Origin: Sphingomonas hengshuiensis
GTDB taxonomy: Bacteria; Pseudomonadota; Alphaproteobacteria; Sphingomonadales; Sphingomonadaceae
Assembly (NCBI GenBank): GCA_003240755.1
Contig: QFNF01000020.1
Location: 1 to 46,815, forward strand
Reading direction: 5' to 3'
DNA: 46,815 nucleotides
Under the pieces are notes generated by a model. It saw only the letters and a program-made list of their open reading frames with translations, was not told the origin of the DNA and did not search any database. How positions within the stretch are numbered: position 1 is the stretch's first letter; each line of letters begins with the position of its first letter. The position numbers were made by a program, and so were the translations under genes. Positions 39,155-46,815 of the stretch are shown here, piece after piece.

Positions 39155-39801
39155 TACTTGTTGCCTCCGCCGCTGCCCGCGCTGCCGACCGACGAACTGA
39201 CCTGACCGCCATTGCCGCTGGGGACCGCACGGCGCAACGCGCCGACCGCCTTGGTATTGACCATCGTGTCGGTGGTGTCGGCGTTGCCACGACCAAGGAC
39301 GAGGTCGCCCGGCCGGGCGATCATCGCCGCGAGGTTGGAATTGGTCGCGCAGCCAAAGTCGGACGAGGTATGCGCGCCGAAATTGGGCTGGTAGGTGCGC
39401 GAATTGTCGGGACATCCCGGCACGCTGGCCGCCATGCGCGAAACAACGATGCGGACGGTGCCGGGCGCCACCGCGCCGGGGGTCGGCGGAACGGTATCGG
39501 CGAGCAGCAGCCCGACGCGCGCGGCTTCGGCGGCGACGTCGGCGCGGACCGCACCGTCACCGCTGCCGCCATCGTCGATGCCGATCTCGTCGCCATAGCG
39601 CAGGCGCATCGCCTCCAGCCAGCCGGCCAGGCGGGCGCGCTCGCCCGGCGCCAGCCCGGTAGGGCCGGCGGCAACGTCGAACGAATAGGCGGAGCGGGTG
39701 ACGACCGGCTGGTGGACCGATTCGACGCCGCGATTGGGCGTGCCGGCGCAACCGGCGAGGCCGATCGCGGTGCCGAGCGCGAGGATACGGAGGAGGGTCA
39801 T
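39154..39801 (-). CDS. cpaD: Pilus assembly lipoprotein CpaD
   Basis: The 215-residue protein has a lipoprotein signal with lipobox LAGC (Cys18). The CpaD pattern follows: YSFDVAAGPTGLAPGERARLAGW, then VPGCPDNSRTYQPNFGAHTSSDFGCATNSNLAAMIARPGDLVLGR in segments, ending with a Ser/Gly-rich tail. It is the secretin pilotin-like outer-membrane component. It starts 11 bases after the cpaC stop and its stop overlaps the cpaE start. Confidence 0.93.
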   Translation of the reverse strand: MTLLRILALGTAIGLAGCAGTPNRGVESVHQPVVTRSAYSFDVAAGPTGLAPGERARLAGWLEAMRLRYGDEIGIDDGGSGDGAVRADVAAEAARVGLLLADTVPPTPGAVAPGTVRIVVSRMAASVPGCPDNSRTYQPNFGAHTSSDFGCATNSNLAAMIARPGDLVLGRGNADTTDTMVNTKAVGALRRAVPSGNGGQVSSSVGSAGSGGGNK

Positions 39802-39812
39802 CGGAGCATGCC

Positions 39813-41462
39813 TCACTGAATGCTGAAGCCGGGCGCGGCGGGCTTGGGATCGCGGCCACGCTTGCGTGGCGGTTGCGGAACGGGGTCGGCGCCGACGACG
39901 GGCGCGACCGGGACCGGCGCGGCCAGGCCGACCGCCGGCTGGGCGGGCGTGGACGGCGCCATGGTCGGCACCGGGCGCGGATCGGGACGACGCTGGCCCG
40001 ACAACTGGCCCATCAGCACGCGCTCGACATCGCCGGGGCTGGAATAGGCGTCGGTGGGCAGTGCGATGCGCGACTGGCTGTCGACCGGCTTCACCAGATA
40101 GGGGGTGATGACGATGACCAGTTCGGTTTCGTTGCGGGTGAAGCCGTTCGAACGGAACAGCGACCCCAGGATCGGCAGGTCGCCGAGGCCCGGTGCCTTG
40201 TCGATCGAATTGTCGTGGCTGTTCGACAACAGCCCGCCGATCATCATGCTCTGCCCCGATCCCAGTTCGACCGTGGTTTCGGCGCGGCGGGTGGACAGGG
40301 CGGGGACGGTCGTGCCGTTGATCTGCACCGCGCCCGCCGCCGAAAGCTGTGACACTTCGGGACGCACGCGCAGCGAGATGCGGCCATCGGCCAGCACGGT
40401 CGGGGTGTAGGCGAGGCTGACGCCATATTGCTTGTATTCGATCGACACCGCGCCGAAGCCCTGGCTGATCGGGATCGGGATCTCGCCGCCGGCAAGGAAC
40501 GAGCCGGTTTCCCCCGACAGGGCGGTCAGGTTCGGATTGGCGAGCGTCGTCACCTGTCCGATGCGTTCGCCCAGATCGAGCGCGCCGAGCAGTTCGAGGC
40601 CGAGCAGCCGCCCGGCGAGGTTCAGCGTGGTGCCGTTGGTCGCCTTGGTCGGAAAGCCGAACAGCGTGTTGCCGATCTGGGCGCCATTGGCATCCACTGC
40701 CGTCGACGATCCGGGAATGCCCGGTACGGTAGTGATCGTACCCTGCCGCCCCTGTGCGATGCCGAACAGAAAGCCGCCCGACGTGTCGCGCGACGTCAGG
40801 TTGACGCCGATATTCTTGACGAAATTCCGGCTGACCTCGGCGATGCGGACCTGCAGGTTCACCTGCAGCGGGGTGGCGAGCCTCAACCGGTTCACGACGC
40901 CGACCTTGAGCGCGACATTGGGATCGCCCGTCGCGACGCCGGGATTGAGCAGCGACGTCACCAGCCGTTCGGCCTGGGCGCTGTCGGCGGGCGAGGCGAT
41001 CGTGCCGTTGATGACCGCGATCTGGCCGACCGTCGTCACCCGGATGTCGGCTTCGGGCATCGCCGCCTTCAGCATGCGGTCGAGCGAGGTCAGGTTCTGG
41101 CCGACCCGGACATTGGCGGAATAGACGACGCTGCCACTGGCGCTGGTGGCGAAGATGGTCGCTTCGCCATCGGTCTTGCCGAACAGGTGGATCTGGCGCG
41201 GATTGCCGACATAGACGTCGGCGACGGCCGGGTTCGACACCCACACGTCGGCGACGTTGCCGGGCAGGGTGATGAGTTCGCCCTGGCCGATCGACAACTG
41301 GACGTCGGTGGTCGGACGCATCGTGCCGGCGGGCGTGCCGATCCGTGCCGCCCGGACGCCGCCGGCGCCGGGCGCCGCGATGGCGGGGGCCGCCGATCCC
41401 GCGACCAGCGCGATCGACAGCGTCGCCGCCACCGACCGGTGAAAGAGCTTCAGACCGCGCAT
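39813..41462 (-). CDS. cpaC: Tad pilus secretin CpaC
   Basis: The 549-residue protein has a signal peptide (LSIALVAGSAAPAIA) and a pilus-formation N-domain (GELITLPGNVADVWVSNPAVADVY). A BON-like segment (AVINGTIASPADSAQAERLV) leads to the secretin domain, with NPNLTALSGETGSFLAGGEI and the C-terminal ELVIVITPYLVKPV. A Pro-rich tail closes it. It forms the outer-membrane channel for Flp pili. The ATG at 41462 overlaps the cpaB stop by one base (TGATG); a GTG at 41465 is also in frame. Confidence 0.94.
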   Translation of the reverse strand: MRGLKLFHRSVAATLSIALVAGSAAPAIAAPGAGGVRAARIGTPAGTMRPTTDVQLSIGQGELITLPGNVADVWVSNPAVADVYVGNPRQIHLFGKTDGEATIFATSASGSVVYSANVRVGQNLTSLDRMLKAAMPEADIRVTTVGQIAVINGTIASPADSAQAERLVTSLLNPGVATGDPNVALKVGVVNRLRLATPLQVNLQVRIAEVSRNFVKNIGVNLTSRDTSGGFLFGIAQGRQGTITTVPGIPGSSTAVDANGAQIGNTLFGFPTKATNGTTLNLAGRLLGLELLGALDLGERIGQVTTLANPNLTALSGETGSFLAGGEIPIPISQGFGAVSIEYKQYGVSLAYTPTVLADGRISLRVRPEVSQLSAAGAVQINGTTVPALSTRRAETTVELGSGQSMMIGGLLSNSHDNSIDKAPGLGDLPILGSLFRSNGFTRNETELVIVITPYLVKPVDSQSRIALPTDAYSSPGDVERVLMGQLSGQRRPDPRPVPTMAPSTPAQPAVGLAAPVPVAPVVGADPVPQPPRKRGRDPKPAAPGFSIQ

Positions 41463-42508
41463 CACTTGTTCCCCCCGACCGACACAGCGGTCACATCATT
41501 TCCGCGGGTGATCCGCACGACCGGCCCGGCCGGTACCGCGGGAGCGGCGGGCGCCGCCGGCCCCCCCGGCACGGAAACGACCGTTCCCGCATCCCCCGAT
41601 CCCGCCGACGTTCCTCCCGCCCGGCCGGGTACCGAGCTGCGCTGGAACCGCGACACGTCGGCGCCGGTCGAGAAGGTCGAGCTGCCGTCGACCGGCCGGC
41701 TGGCGATCCTTTCCAGCGCGGCCTTTTCCGCCTTCGGATCGCCATTGGCGGGCAGTTGCACGTCGCCGCTGGCAATCGCTTCTTCCAGTTCCGCACGGTT
41801 GTCGGCGATCGAACGCAGCGAGAGCGACAGCGAACCGACGGTCTGCGCCACGGCGATCTTTTCCGCGATGCGCGGCGTCGCCTCGACCGTCACGGTCGAA
41901 TAGGTCGAAACCAGCGTCTTGCCCTGATCGTCGGTATTCTTGTCGGTGCGCTGGTCGGTCGCCAGCACGCGCAGGTTGCGCAGGAAGGTTTCCGATGCCT
42001 TGAGCGGCGGACCGTCGCCGCCCCCGGCCACGGTCTGCGTCAGGACCAGGTCGACGCGGTCGCCCGGAAACACGAAGCCCGCGACCGCGCTCTGGGCGGA
42101 TACCGGCACCGTCACCGCGCGCATTCCCGGACCGAGGGCGGCGGCAAGGAAGCCCCGGTCGCCCGGCTTCACCAATGATCCCTGGGTGATCGGCTGCCCC
42201 GCCGGAATCGCGAAGCGGACGACGGTGCCGACCAGATTGCGCGATTCGGGCATGGATTCGAGGAAATAGGCGTTCTCGACCAGTTCCCGGGGCCATGGCT
42301 GGAAGCGCAGCGCCGTCGCGTCGATGATCGTGCCGACCGGCAGCGCCTTGGTCGCGACCATCACGCGCGGGCCGTCGATCGGCGCTTCGGCGGTTGCCGC
42401 CGCGGCGACCGGGGCGGACGCGCCGGCCATCAGCGTGCGCGCCATGAATGCGGTGATGCCCGCCACCACCAGCGCCCCAATCAGCAGGAACAGTTTGCGA
42501 GAGTCCAT
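41462..42508 (-). CDS. cpaB: Flp pilus assembly protein CpaB (RcpC)
   Basis: The 348-residue protein has an N-terminal membrane helix (LFLLIGALVVAGITAFMA) and a SAF domain (VATKALPVGTIIDATALRFQ to IPAGQPITQGSLV). The RcpC block GMRAVTVPVSAQSAVAGFVFPGDRVDLVLTQ precedes a long Pro/Ala/Gly tail. It is a periplasmic pilus-assembly factor near the secretin. It lies 43 bases after cpaA and overlaps cpaC. Confidence 0.93.
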   Translation of the reverse strand: MDSRKLFLLIGALVVAGITAFMARTLMAGASAPVAAAATAEAPIDGPRVMVATKALPVGTIIDATALRFQPWPRELVENAYFLESMPESRNLVGTVVRFAIPAGQPITQGSLVKPGDRGFLAAALGPGMRAVTVPVSAQSAVAGFVFPGDRVDLVLTQTVAGGGDGPPLKASETFLRNLRVLATDQRTDKNTDDQGKTLVSTYSTVTVEATPRIAEKIAVAQTVGSLSLSLRSIADNRAELEEAIASGDVQLPANGDPKAEKAALERIASRPVDGSSTFSTGADVSRFQRSSVPGRAGGTSAGSGDAGTVVSVPGGPAAPAAPAVPAGPVVRITRGNDVTAVSVGGNK

Positions 42509-42551
42509 GACGTCGGAGGCCTTTCAGTTCGTCTGGCCGGTTGATTCGCCG

Positions 42552-43025
42552 TTAAGCATCACCGAAATGGGTTAAGATCGGGTTCGCGACCGCAAGCATC
42601 CCGGCAAGCGCGATGGCGATTCCATAGGGGATTTCCGGCATCTGTTCGGTCCGCCGCCGCCAGCGATCGGCAAGGAACAGGAGCGTCAGCGCACCGCCCA
42701 GAAGCGACATCGTCACCAGCATCGACAGTATCGCACCGGGCGGCAGCCACAGCGCGAGCGCGCCGATCATCTTCACATCGCCGCCGCCCATCTGCCCGGC
42801 GACGAACGCCGCGACGAACAGCGCGAAGACGAGCAGCGCGACGCCCAGTTGCCACGCCATGTCGATGCCCGACAGGCCGTTCGCCCACCACCACGCGGGC
42901 GCCAGCAGCGCGATTGCCGCATTCTTCCAGTTCGCGATCTCGCGGGTACGTGCATCCTCGATCCCGGCGACCGCCAGAAGCACCAGCAGCGCGAACGCAA
43001 GCCAAGGAACGACGATACCCCCCAT
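42552..43025 (-). CDS. cpaA: Prepilin peptidase CpaA (A24 family)
   Basis: The 157-residue polytopic membrane protease has the two catalytic aspartates D24 (GIEDARTREI) and D83 (GGGDVK) of A24 prepilin peptidases, with about five helices. It cleaves Flp pilin leaders at the inner membrane. The ribosome binding site AGGGG lies 7 nt before the ATG and falls inside a hairpin (43032-43052). It opens the cpa operon; no flp pilin gene precedes it, because the divergent hydrolase begins 47 bases away. Confidence 0.93.
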   Translation of the reverse strand: MGGIVVPWLAFALLVLLAVAGIEDARTREIANWKNAAIALLAPAWWWANGLSGIDMAWQLGVALLVFALFVAAFVAGQMGGGDVKMIGALALWLPPGAILSMLVTMSLLGGALTLLFLADRWRRRTEQMPEIPYGIAIALAGMLAVANPILTHFGDA

Positions 43026-43031
43026 GTCGTT

Positions 43032-43052
43032 AACCCCTAGACGTAAGGGGTT
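43032..43052 (-). promoter_or_regulatory. Hairpin covering the cpaA ribosome binding site
   Basis: AACCCCT (43032-43038) and AGGGGTT (43046-43052) pair perfectly over 7 bp with a 7-nt loop. In the minus-strand mRNA, AGGGG just before the cpaA start is base-paired with the upstream CCCCT, so the ribosome site would be hidden when folded. The same dyad lies 20 bases before the divergent hydrolase start and could alternatively be a shared DNA operator. Confidence 0.5.
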
Positions 43053-43072
43053 TCCAAACCGTAACCGGACCC

Positions 43073-44032
43073 ATGGCCGCCCATGCCCTGTACCGCCGCG
43101 CGATTCCCGCCGCCGCCGCCATCACCCGCTGGCAGGCGCCCGATGGCTGGTCGCATCGCCGGTTCGACTGGGCCGCGCCTGCCAGTGTCCGCCCGCGCGG
43201 CAGCCTGTTGTTCCAGACCGGGCGCGGCGACATGTTCGAGAAATATCTGGAGGCGTTCGCACACTGGCACGTCCGCGGGTGGAACATCGCCGCGTTCGAC
43301 TGGCGCGGGCAGGGCGGGTCGGGACGCTGCACCCCGGCGGGGAATTGCGGGCATATCGACCGCTTCGAAACCTATCTCGACGACCTTGCCGCCTTCTGGG
43401 ACCAGTGGGACGTGGGCGGTCCGCGGGCGATCATCGGCCATTCGATGGGAGGGCATCTGGCGCTGCGCGGGGTTGTCGAGCGGCGGATCGATCCGGCGGC
43501 CTGCGTGCTGGTCGCGCCGATGCTCGGCTTGCGCTCGCCGATCGGACCGCGCCTTGGCGAGCGGATGGCGCGGCTGCTTTCGGCGATGGGCAGCCCGCTG
43601 CGCCCGGCATGGAAGGGCAACGAGCGCCCGCATACGCTGAAACCGCGGGAAACGATGCTGACCCATGATCCCGCGCGCTATGCCGACGAGTTGTGGTGGC
43701 ACGGGACCGACGCGATGCTGCGTACCGGCCCGCCAAGCTGGCGTTGGGTGGTTGATGCGTTCCGGTCGACGCGCGAACTGCGGGCCGACCCGGCGCTGGC
43801 CGAGGCGCACGTGCCGGTCCAGATGCTGGTGGCGGAGGCCGATGCGCTGGTCGATCCGCGCGCCGCGATCGAGATTGCCGGGCGCTTGCCCGATGTCGAG
43901 TTGCTGCGCTTCGGAGCCGAATCGGCGCATGAAATCCTGCGTGAAGCCGATCCGGTCCGCGCCCGTGCGATCGCGGCGATCGACGCGTTCCTCGACGCCC
44001 GCGCACCCGTGCCGCAGCGGACCCACGCATGA
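43073..44032 (+). CDS. Alpha/beta hydrolase (lysophospholipase/monoacylglycerol lipase type)
   Basis: The 319-residue Hydrolase_4 family protein has the oxyanion region GSLLFQTGRGDMFEKY, the block FDWRGQGGSGR, and the nucleophile elbow GHSMGGH (S124). A late Asp (EADALVD) and the His of SAHEIL are candidate triad members. It probably cleaves lysophospholipids or monoacylglycerols in the cytoplasm. No signal peptide is visible. Its stop overlaps the FAD oxidoreductase start by ATGA. Confidence 0.88.
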   Translation: MAAHALYRRAIPAAAAITRWQAPDGWSHRRFDWAAPASVRPRGSLLFQTGRGDMFEKYLEAFAHWHVRGWNIAAFDWRGQGGSGRCTPAGNCGHIDRFETYLDDLAAFWDQWDVGGPRAIIGHSMGGHLALRGVVERRIDPAACVLVAPMLGLRSPIGPRLGERMARLLSAMGSPLRPAWKGNERPHTLKPRETMLTHDPARYADELWWHGTDAMLRTGPPSWRWVVDAFRSTRELRADPALAEAHVPVQMLVAEADALVDPRAAIEIAGRLPDVELLRFGAESAHEILREADPVRARAIAAIDAFLDARAPVPQRTHA

Positions 44033-45123
44033 CGCGTCGGCGGGTGGCGATTGTCGGCGCGGGAATGGCGGGGGCAAGCCTCGCCGCCGAACTGGCCGCG
44101 ACCGACACGGTCGTGCTGCTGGAGGCGGAGGCGCAGCCGGGGTTCCATGCGACCGGGCGGTCGGCGGCGTTCTGGTCCGAAACCTATGGCGGGCCGCTGG
44201 TCCAGCCGCTGACCACCGCGTCGGGGGGGCTGCTGCACACACCGCCCGCCGACTTCGCCGAACGCGGCTTCCTGCGGACACGGGGCGAACTGCTGCTGGC
44301 GCGCGACCGCGCGGTGCTGGAGGCGCTGGCGCGGGATTTCGCGGCGACCGGCGTACCGATCGACTGGCGCGATCCGCATGGCCAGGTGCCCGGGCTGCGC
44401 GGTGAATGGCATGCTTTGTGGTCGCCGGGCTGCGCCGATATCGACGTCGCCGCGCTGCATGCGGCCTATCTGGCCAAGGCGCGGCGTGGCGGGGTCGAAC
44501 TGCTCTGCGATGCGCGCCTGATCGGCGCGCGGCGGGACGGCGGCGGATGGCGGCTCACGACGGCGGCGGGCGATACCATCGCGGCCGATATCGTCGTCAA
44601 CGCCGCCGGTGCGTGGGCGGATGCGGTGGCGCATGTGCTGGGCGCGGCGCCGCTGCGTATCGCGCCCTATCGCCGGACGGTGGTGCAGCTACGGGTCGAT
44701 CCGCCCGCTTCCGCCGACCTGCCGCTGGTGATCGATGCGGCGGGGGGCTTTTACTTCAAACCTGAACCCGGCGGGCGCCTGTGGCTGTCGCCCCATGACG
44801 AAACGCCCGACCGGGCGCACGACGTGGCGGCGGAGGAGATCGACGTCGCGCTGGCGATCGACCGGTTCGAGGCGGCGGTCGACTGGCGGGTCGCGGCGGT
44901 CGAGCGACGCTGGGCGGGGTTGCGCAGCTTCGCGCCGGACCGGGTGCCGGTCTATGGGTTCGATGCGCACATTCCCGGCGTCTTCTGGTGCGCGGGACAG
45001 GGCGGTTTCGGCATCCAGACCGCGCCTGCCGCAGCCCGCCTCTGCGCAGCGTTGCTGGGGCGCGGCGCGGTACCGGACGGGGTCGACGCGGCGATATACG
45101 CACCGCAAAGATTGTCGGAGTAA
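44029..45123 (+). CDS. FAD-dependent oxidoreductase (D-amino-acid oxidase/DadA-like)
   Basis: The 364-residue DAO-family flavoprotein has an N-terminal dinucleotide fold (VAIVGAGMAGASLAAEL, residues 6-22), the substrate-side block ATGRSAAFWSETYG, a second FAD segment (ADIVVNAAGAWADAV) and the C-terminal GVFWCAGQGGFGIQTAPAAA. It would oxidise an amine such as a D-amino acid, glycine or sarcosine; the substrate is not evident. It is translationally coupled to the upstream hydrolase. Confidence 0.88.
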   Translation: MTRRRVAIVGAGMAGASLAAELAATDTVVLLEAEAQPGFHATGRSAAFWSETYGGPLVQPLTTASGGLLHTPPADFAERGFLRTRGELLLARDRAVLEALARDFAATGVPIDWRDPHGQVPGLRGEWHALWSPGCADIDVAALHAAYLAKARRGGVELLCDARLIGARRDGGGWRLTTAAGDTIAADIVVNAAGAWADAVAHVLGAAPLRIAPYRRTVVQLRVDPPASADLPLVIDAAGGFYFKPEPGGRLWLSPHDETPDRAHDVAAEEIDVALAIDRFEAAVDWRVAAVERRWAGLRSFAPDRVPVYGFDAHIPGVFWCAGQGGFGIQTAPAAARLCAALLGRGAVPDGVDAAIYAPQRLSE

Positions 45124-45141
45124 TCGGCCGGGCGCCATTTA

Positions 45142-45155
45142 CGTTAGCGCTATCA
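45142..45155. promoter_or_regulatory. LacI-type operator candidate before the ketoglutarate semialdehyde dehydrogenase gene
   Basis: CGTTAGCGCTATCA holds the perfect 8-bp dyad TAGCGCTA and resembles the Caulobacter xylose-regulator site TGGTAGCGCTAACA. It lies 44 bases before the start codon in a 75-base gap, so it may control pentose- or sugar-acid-dependent expression. Confidence 0.5.
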
Positions 45156-45198
45156 GTGCCTATCTGCATATCAACGCCATCAGCCCAAGAGGATGCAC

Positions 45199-46776
45199 AT
45201 GACGATCACCGGCGAACTGTTCCTGGGGTCGAAGCGGGTTGCCCGCGACGATCTGTTCCAGGCGTATGACCCTGCTACCGGCGCGCTGTTCGGCGAGTCC
45301 TTTTCAAAGGGCACGAGGGAGGACGCCGAAGCCGCCTGCGCACGCGCGGCCGAGGCGTTCCCGACCTATGCCGCGCTGCCGCTGGAACAGCGCGCCGGCT
45401 TTCTCGACGCGATTGCCGACGAGATCGAGGCGCTGGGCGACGTTCTGATCGAACGCGGTGCCCGCGAAACCGGCCTGCCGGTCGCACGCCTGACCGGCGA
45501 ACGCGGGCGGACCTGCGGCCAGCTTCGACTGTTCGCCAAGGAAGTGCGCGACGGTGCGTGGCAGAAGCTGCGGATCGATCACGCCGATCCGGCGCGCGCA
45601 CCGGTGCCCAGGCCCGACCTGCGGCTGCGCACCATTCCGGTTGGCCCGGTCGTGGTGTTCGGCGCGTCGAACTTTCCGCTCGCCTTCTCGACCGCGGGCG
45701 GCGACACCGCATCGGCGCTGGCGGCGGGCTGCACCGTGATCGTGAAGGCGCACCAGGCGCATCCCGGCACCGCCGAACTGGTCGCATCGGCGATCATCAA
45801 GGCGGCGCAAAAGACCGGGATGCCCGATGGCGTCTTCTCGATGGTGTCGGGTTCGGGCCAGACGATCGGCACCGCGCTGGTCGCCGATCCGCGCATCCAG
45901 GCGGTCGGCTTCACCGGCTCGCGCAGCGGCGGCACCGCGCTGATGAAGGTTGCGCAGGAGCGGGCGCAACCGATCCCGGTCTATGCCGAAATGTCGTCGA
46001 TCAACCCAGTGGTGCTGATGCCCGAAGCGCTCAGGAACCGGGGCGAAGCGCTGGCCAAGGGCTATGTCGGGTCGCTCAGCATGGGTGCGGGGCAGTTCTG
46101 TACCAATCCGGGCCTTGTCCTCGGCATCGCCGGGCCGGAGCTGGACGCGTTCCTTGACGTGGCGGGCGACGCGCTGCTCGGCACCCCGGCGCAGGTCATG
46201 CTGACCGACGGCATCCACAAGGCGTTCGAGGAAGGCCGCGCCAAGCTGGCGTCGAGCCCGGCGATGACGCTGGTCGGCGAGGGGCAGGCACCCGACGGTC
46301 CGACCCGTGGTCGCGCGGCGATCTTTGCCGTATCGGGCCGGGACTTCATCGCCGATCCGGCCCATGCGCACGAAGTGTTCGGCATGTCGTCGGTCGTGGT
46401 CAAGTGTTCGGACGCGGCCGAACTGGCCGAAGTGCTGGGCAAGCTCGAAGGCCAGCTCACCGCGACCTTGCACATCGACGAGGGCGATCATGACGACGCG
46501 CGCAAGCTGATCCCGGTGCTGGAACGCACCGTCGGCCGCATCCTGTGCAACGGCTGGCCGACCGGGGTCGAAGTAGGGCATGCGATGGTCCATGGCGGTC
46601 CGTTCCCGGCGACCTCCGACGGCCGCACGACCTCGGTCGGTACGCTTGCCATCGATCGCTTCCTGCGCCCGGTGTCGTATCAGGATTTCCCCGAAGCGCT
46701 GCTGCCCGAGGCGTTGCGCGACGGGAACCGGAATGGCGCGCTGGCACGGATCGACGGGGCATGGACGCTCGGCTGA
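45199..46776 (+). CDS. Alpha-ketoglutaric semialdehyde (2,5-dioxovalerate) dehydrogenase
   Basis: The 525-residue aldehyde dehydrogenase has NAD(P)-site K183 (VIVKAHQAHPGT), catalytic E264 (VYAEMSSINPVV), nucleophile C301 (GAGQFCTNPG), and the glycine loop FTGSRSGG. Sequence features such as FGASNFPLAFSTAGGDT and the terminal block HAMVHGGPFPATSDGRTTSVGT mark the ketoglutarate-semialdehyde subgroup. It forms 2-oxoglutarate at the end of oxidative pentose or uronate breakdown. The ATG at 45199 has AAGAGG 6 nt upstream; an ATG at 45193 is too close. It is monocistronic as far as seen and is linked in logic to the pectin locus. Confidence 0.92.
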   Translation: MTITGELFLGSKRVARDDLFQAYDPATGALFGESFSKGTREDAEAACARAAEAFPTYAALPLEQRAGFLDAIADEIEALGDVLIERGARETGLPVARLTGERGRTCGQLRLFAKEVRDGAWQKLRIDHADPARAPVPRPDLRLRTIPVGPVVVFGASNFPLAFSTAGGDTASALAAGCTVIVKAHQAHPGTAELVASAIIKAAQKTGMPDGVFSMVSGSGQTIGTALVADPRIQAVGFTGSRSGGTALMKVAQERAQPIPVYAEMSSINPVVLMPEALRNRGEALAKGYVGSLSMGAGQFCTNPGLVLGIAGPELDAFLDVAGDALLGTPAQVMLTDGIHKAFEEGRAKLASSPAMTLVGEGQAPDGPTRGRAAIFAVSGRDFIADPAHAHEVFGMSSVVVKCSDAAELAEVLGKLEGQLTATLHIDEGDHDDARKLIPVLERTVGRILCNGWPTGVEVGHAMVHGGPFPATSDGRTTSVGTLAIDRFLRPVSYQDFPEALLPEALRDGNRNGALARIDGAWTLG

Positions 46777-46815
46777 TCGTTCGCGGTCGGGATAGAAGGG
46801 GGCGGCGGGTCGTTG

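Overview
The window is GC-rich chromosomal DNA, most likely from a Sphingomonas-like alphaproteobacterium (Sphingomonadales). The evidence is the alphaproteobacterial initiator tRNA, three large TonB-dependent receptors (one of the Caulobacter type), a Tad/Cpa pilus locus, the TTCGAGCCTGTCGAGAA-type palindromic repeats common in sphingomonads, and dense gene packing with many ATGA overlaps. The assignment is inferred from gene content, not from a search.

Layout. Positions 1-820 hold tRNA-fMet and its terminator, followed by two insertion-sequence (IS) remnants (IS630-like, IS256-like). At 902-4113 (minus strand) a TonB-dependent receptor is coupled to an exported tyrosine-type phosphatase, with a 17-bp perfect palindrome upstream. 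At 4326-4619 lies a frameshifted IS5-type remnant. At 4744-10445 is a zinc-homeostasis cluster. Its minus-strand run is MerC-like membrane protein, COG0523 GTPase, Zur, a PhoX/DUF839 phosphatase and an NTF2-like protein. It diverges from a ZigA-type COG0523 GTPase and a DUF1826 protein across a short gap holding a candidate Zur box.

At 10698-16619 (minus) an amino-sugar/peptidoglycan salvage operon runs TonB receptor, SSS symporter, MurQ etherase, GntR regulator. At 17016-24565 (plus) a pectin-type polysaccharide utilisation locus holds a pectate lyase, a Caulobacter-type TonB receptor, a GH43 glycosidase and a rhamnogalacturonan-acetylesterase-like SGNH hydrolase. The same 15-bp LacI-like operator sequence lies upstream of the first two genes. 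At 24609-35016 are tryptophan catabolism (kynA-kynU), ribosomal protein L25, a TraB/GumN protein, glycyl-tRNA synthetase alpha and beta, pyruvate phosphate dikinase and a small coupled membrane protein.

At 35274-43025 (minus) is a Tad pilus operon (cpaA-cpaB-cpaC-cpaD-cpaE-tadB-tadC plus a membrane/coiled-coil protein), notable because neither the CpaF/TadA ATPase nor a pilin gene is present. At 43073-46776 (plus) are an alpha/beta hydrolase, a coupled FAD oxidoreductase, and an alpha-ketoglutaric semialdehyde dehydrogenase behind a LacI-type palindrome.

The most interesting idea is the zinc cluster. A Zur regulator shares a translationally coupled operon with a PhoX-family phosphatase, a family whose characterised members use iron and calcium rather than zinc. 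This suggests a zinc-sparing switch for phosphate scavenging. Other points worth checking are the incomplete Tad operon, a hairpin burying the cpaA ribosome binding site, an 11-C tract that decides the C-terminus of the acetylesterase, and a MurNAc pathway with no local kinase.
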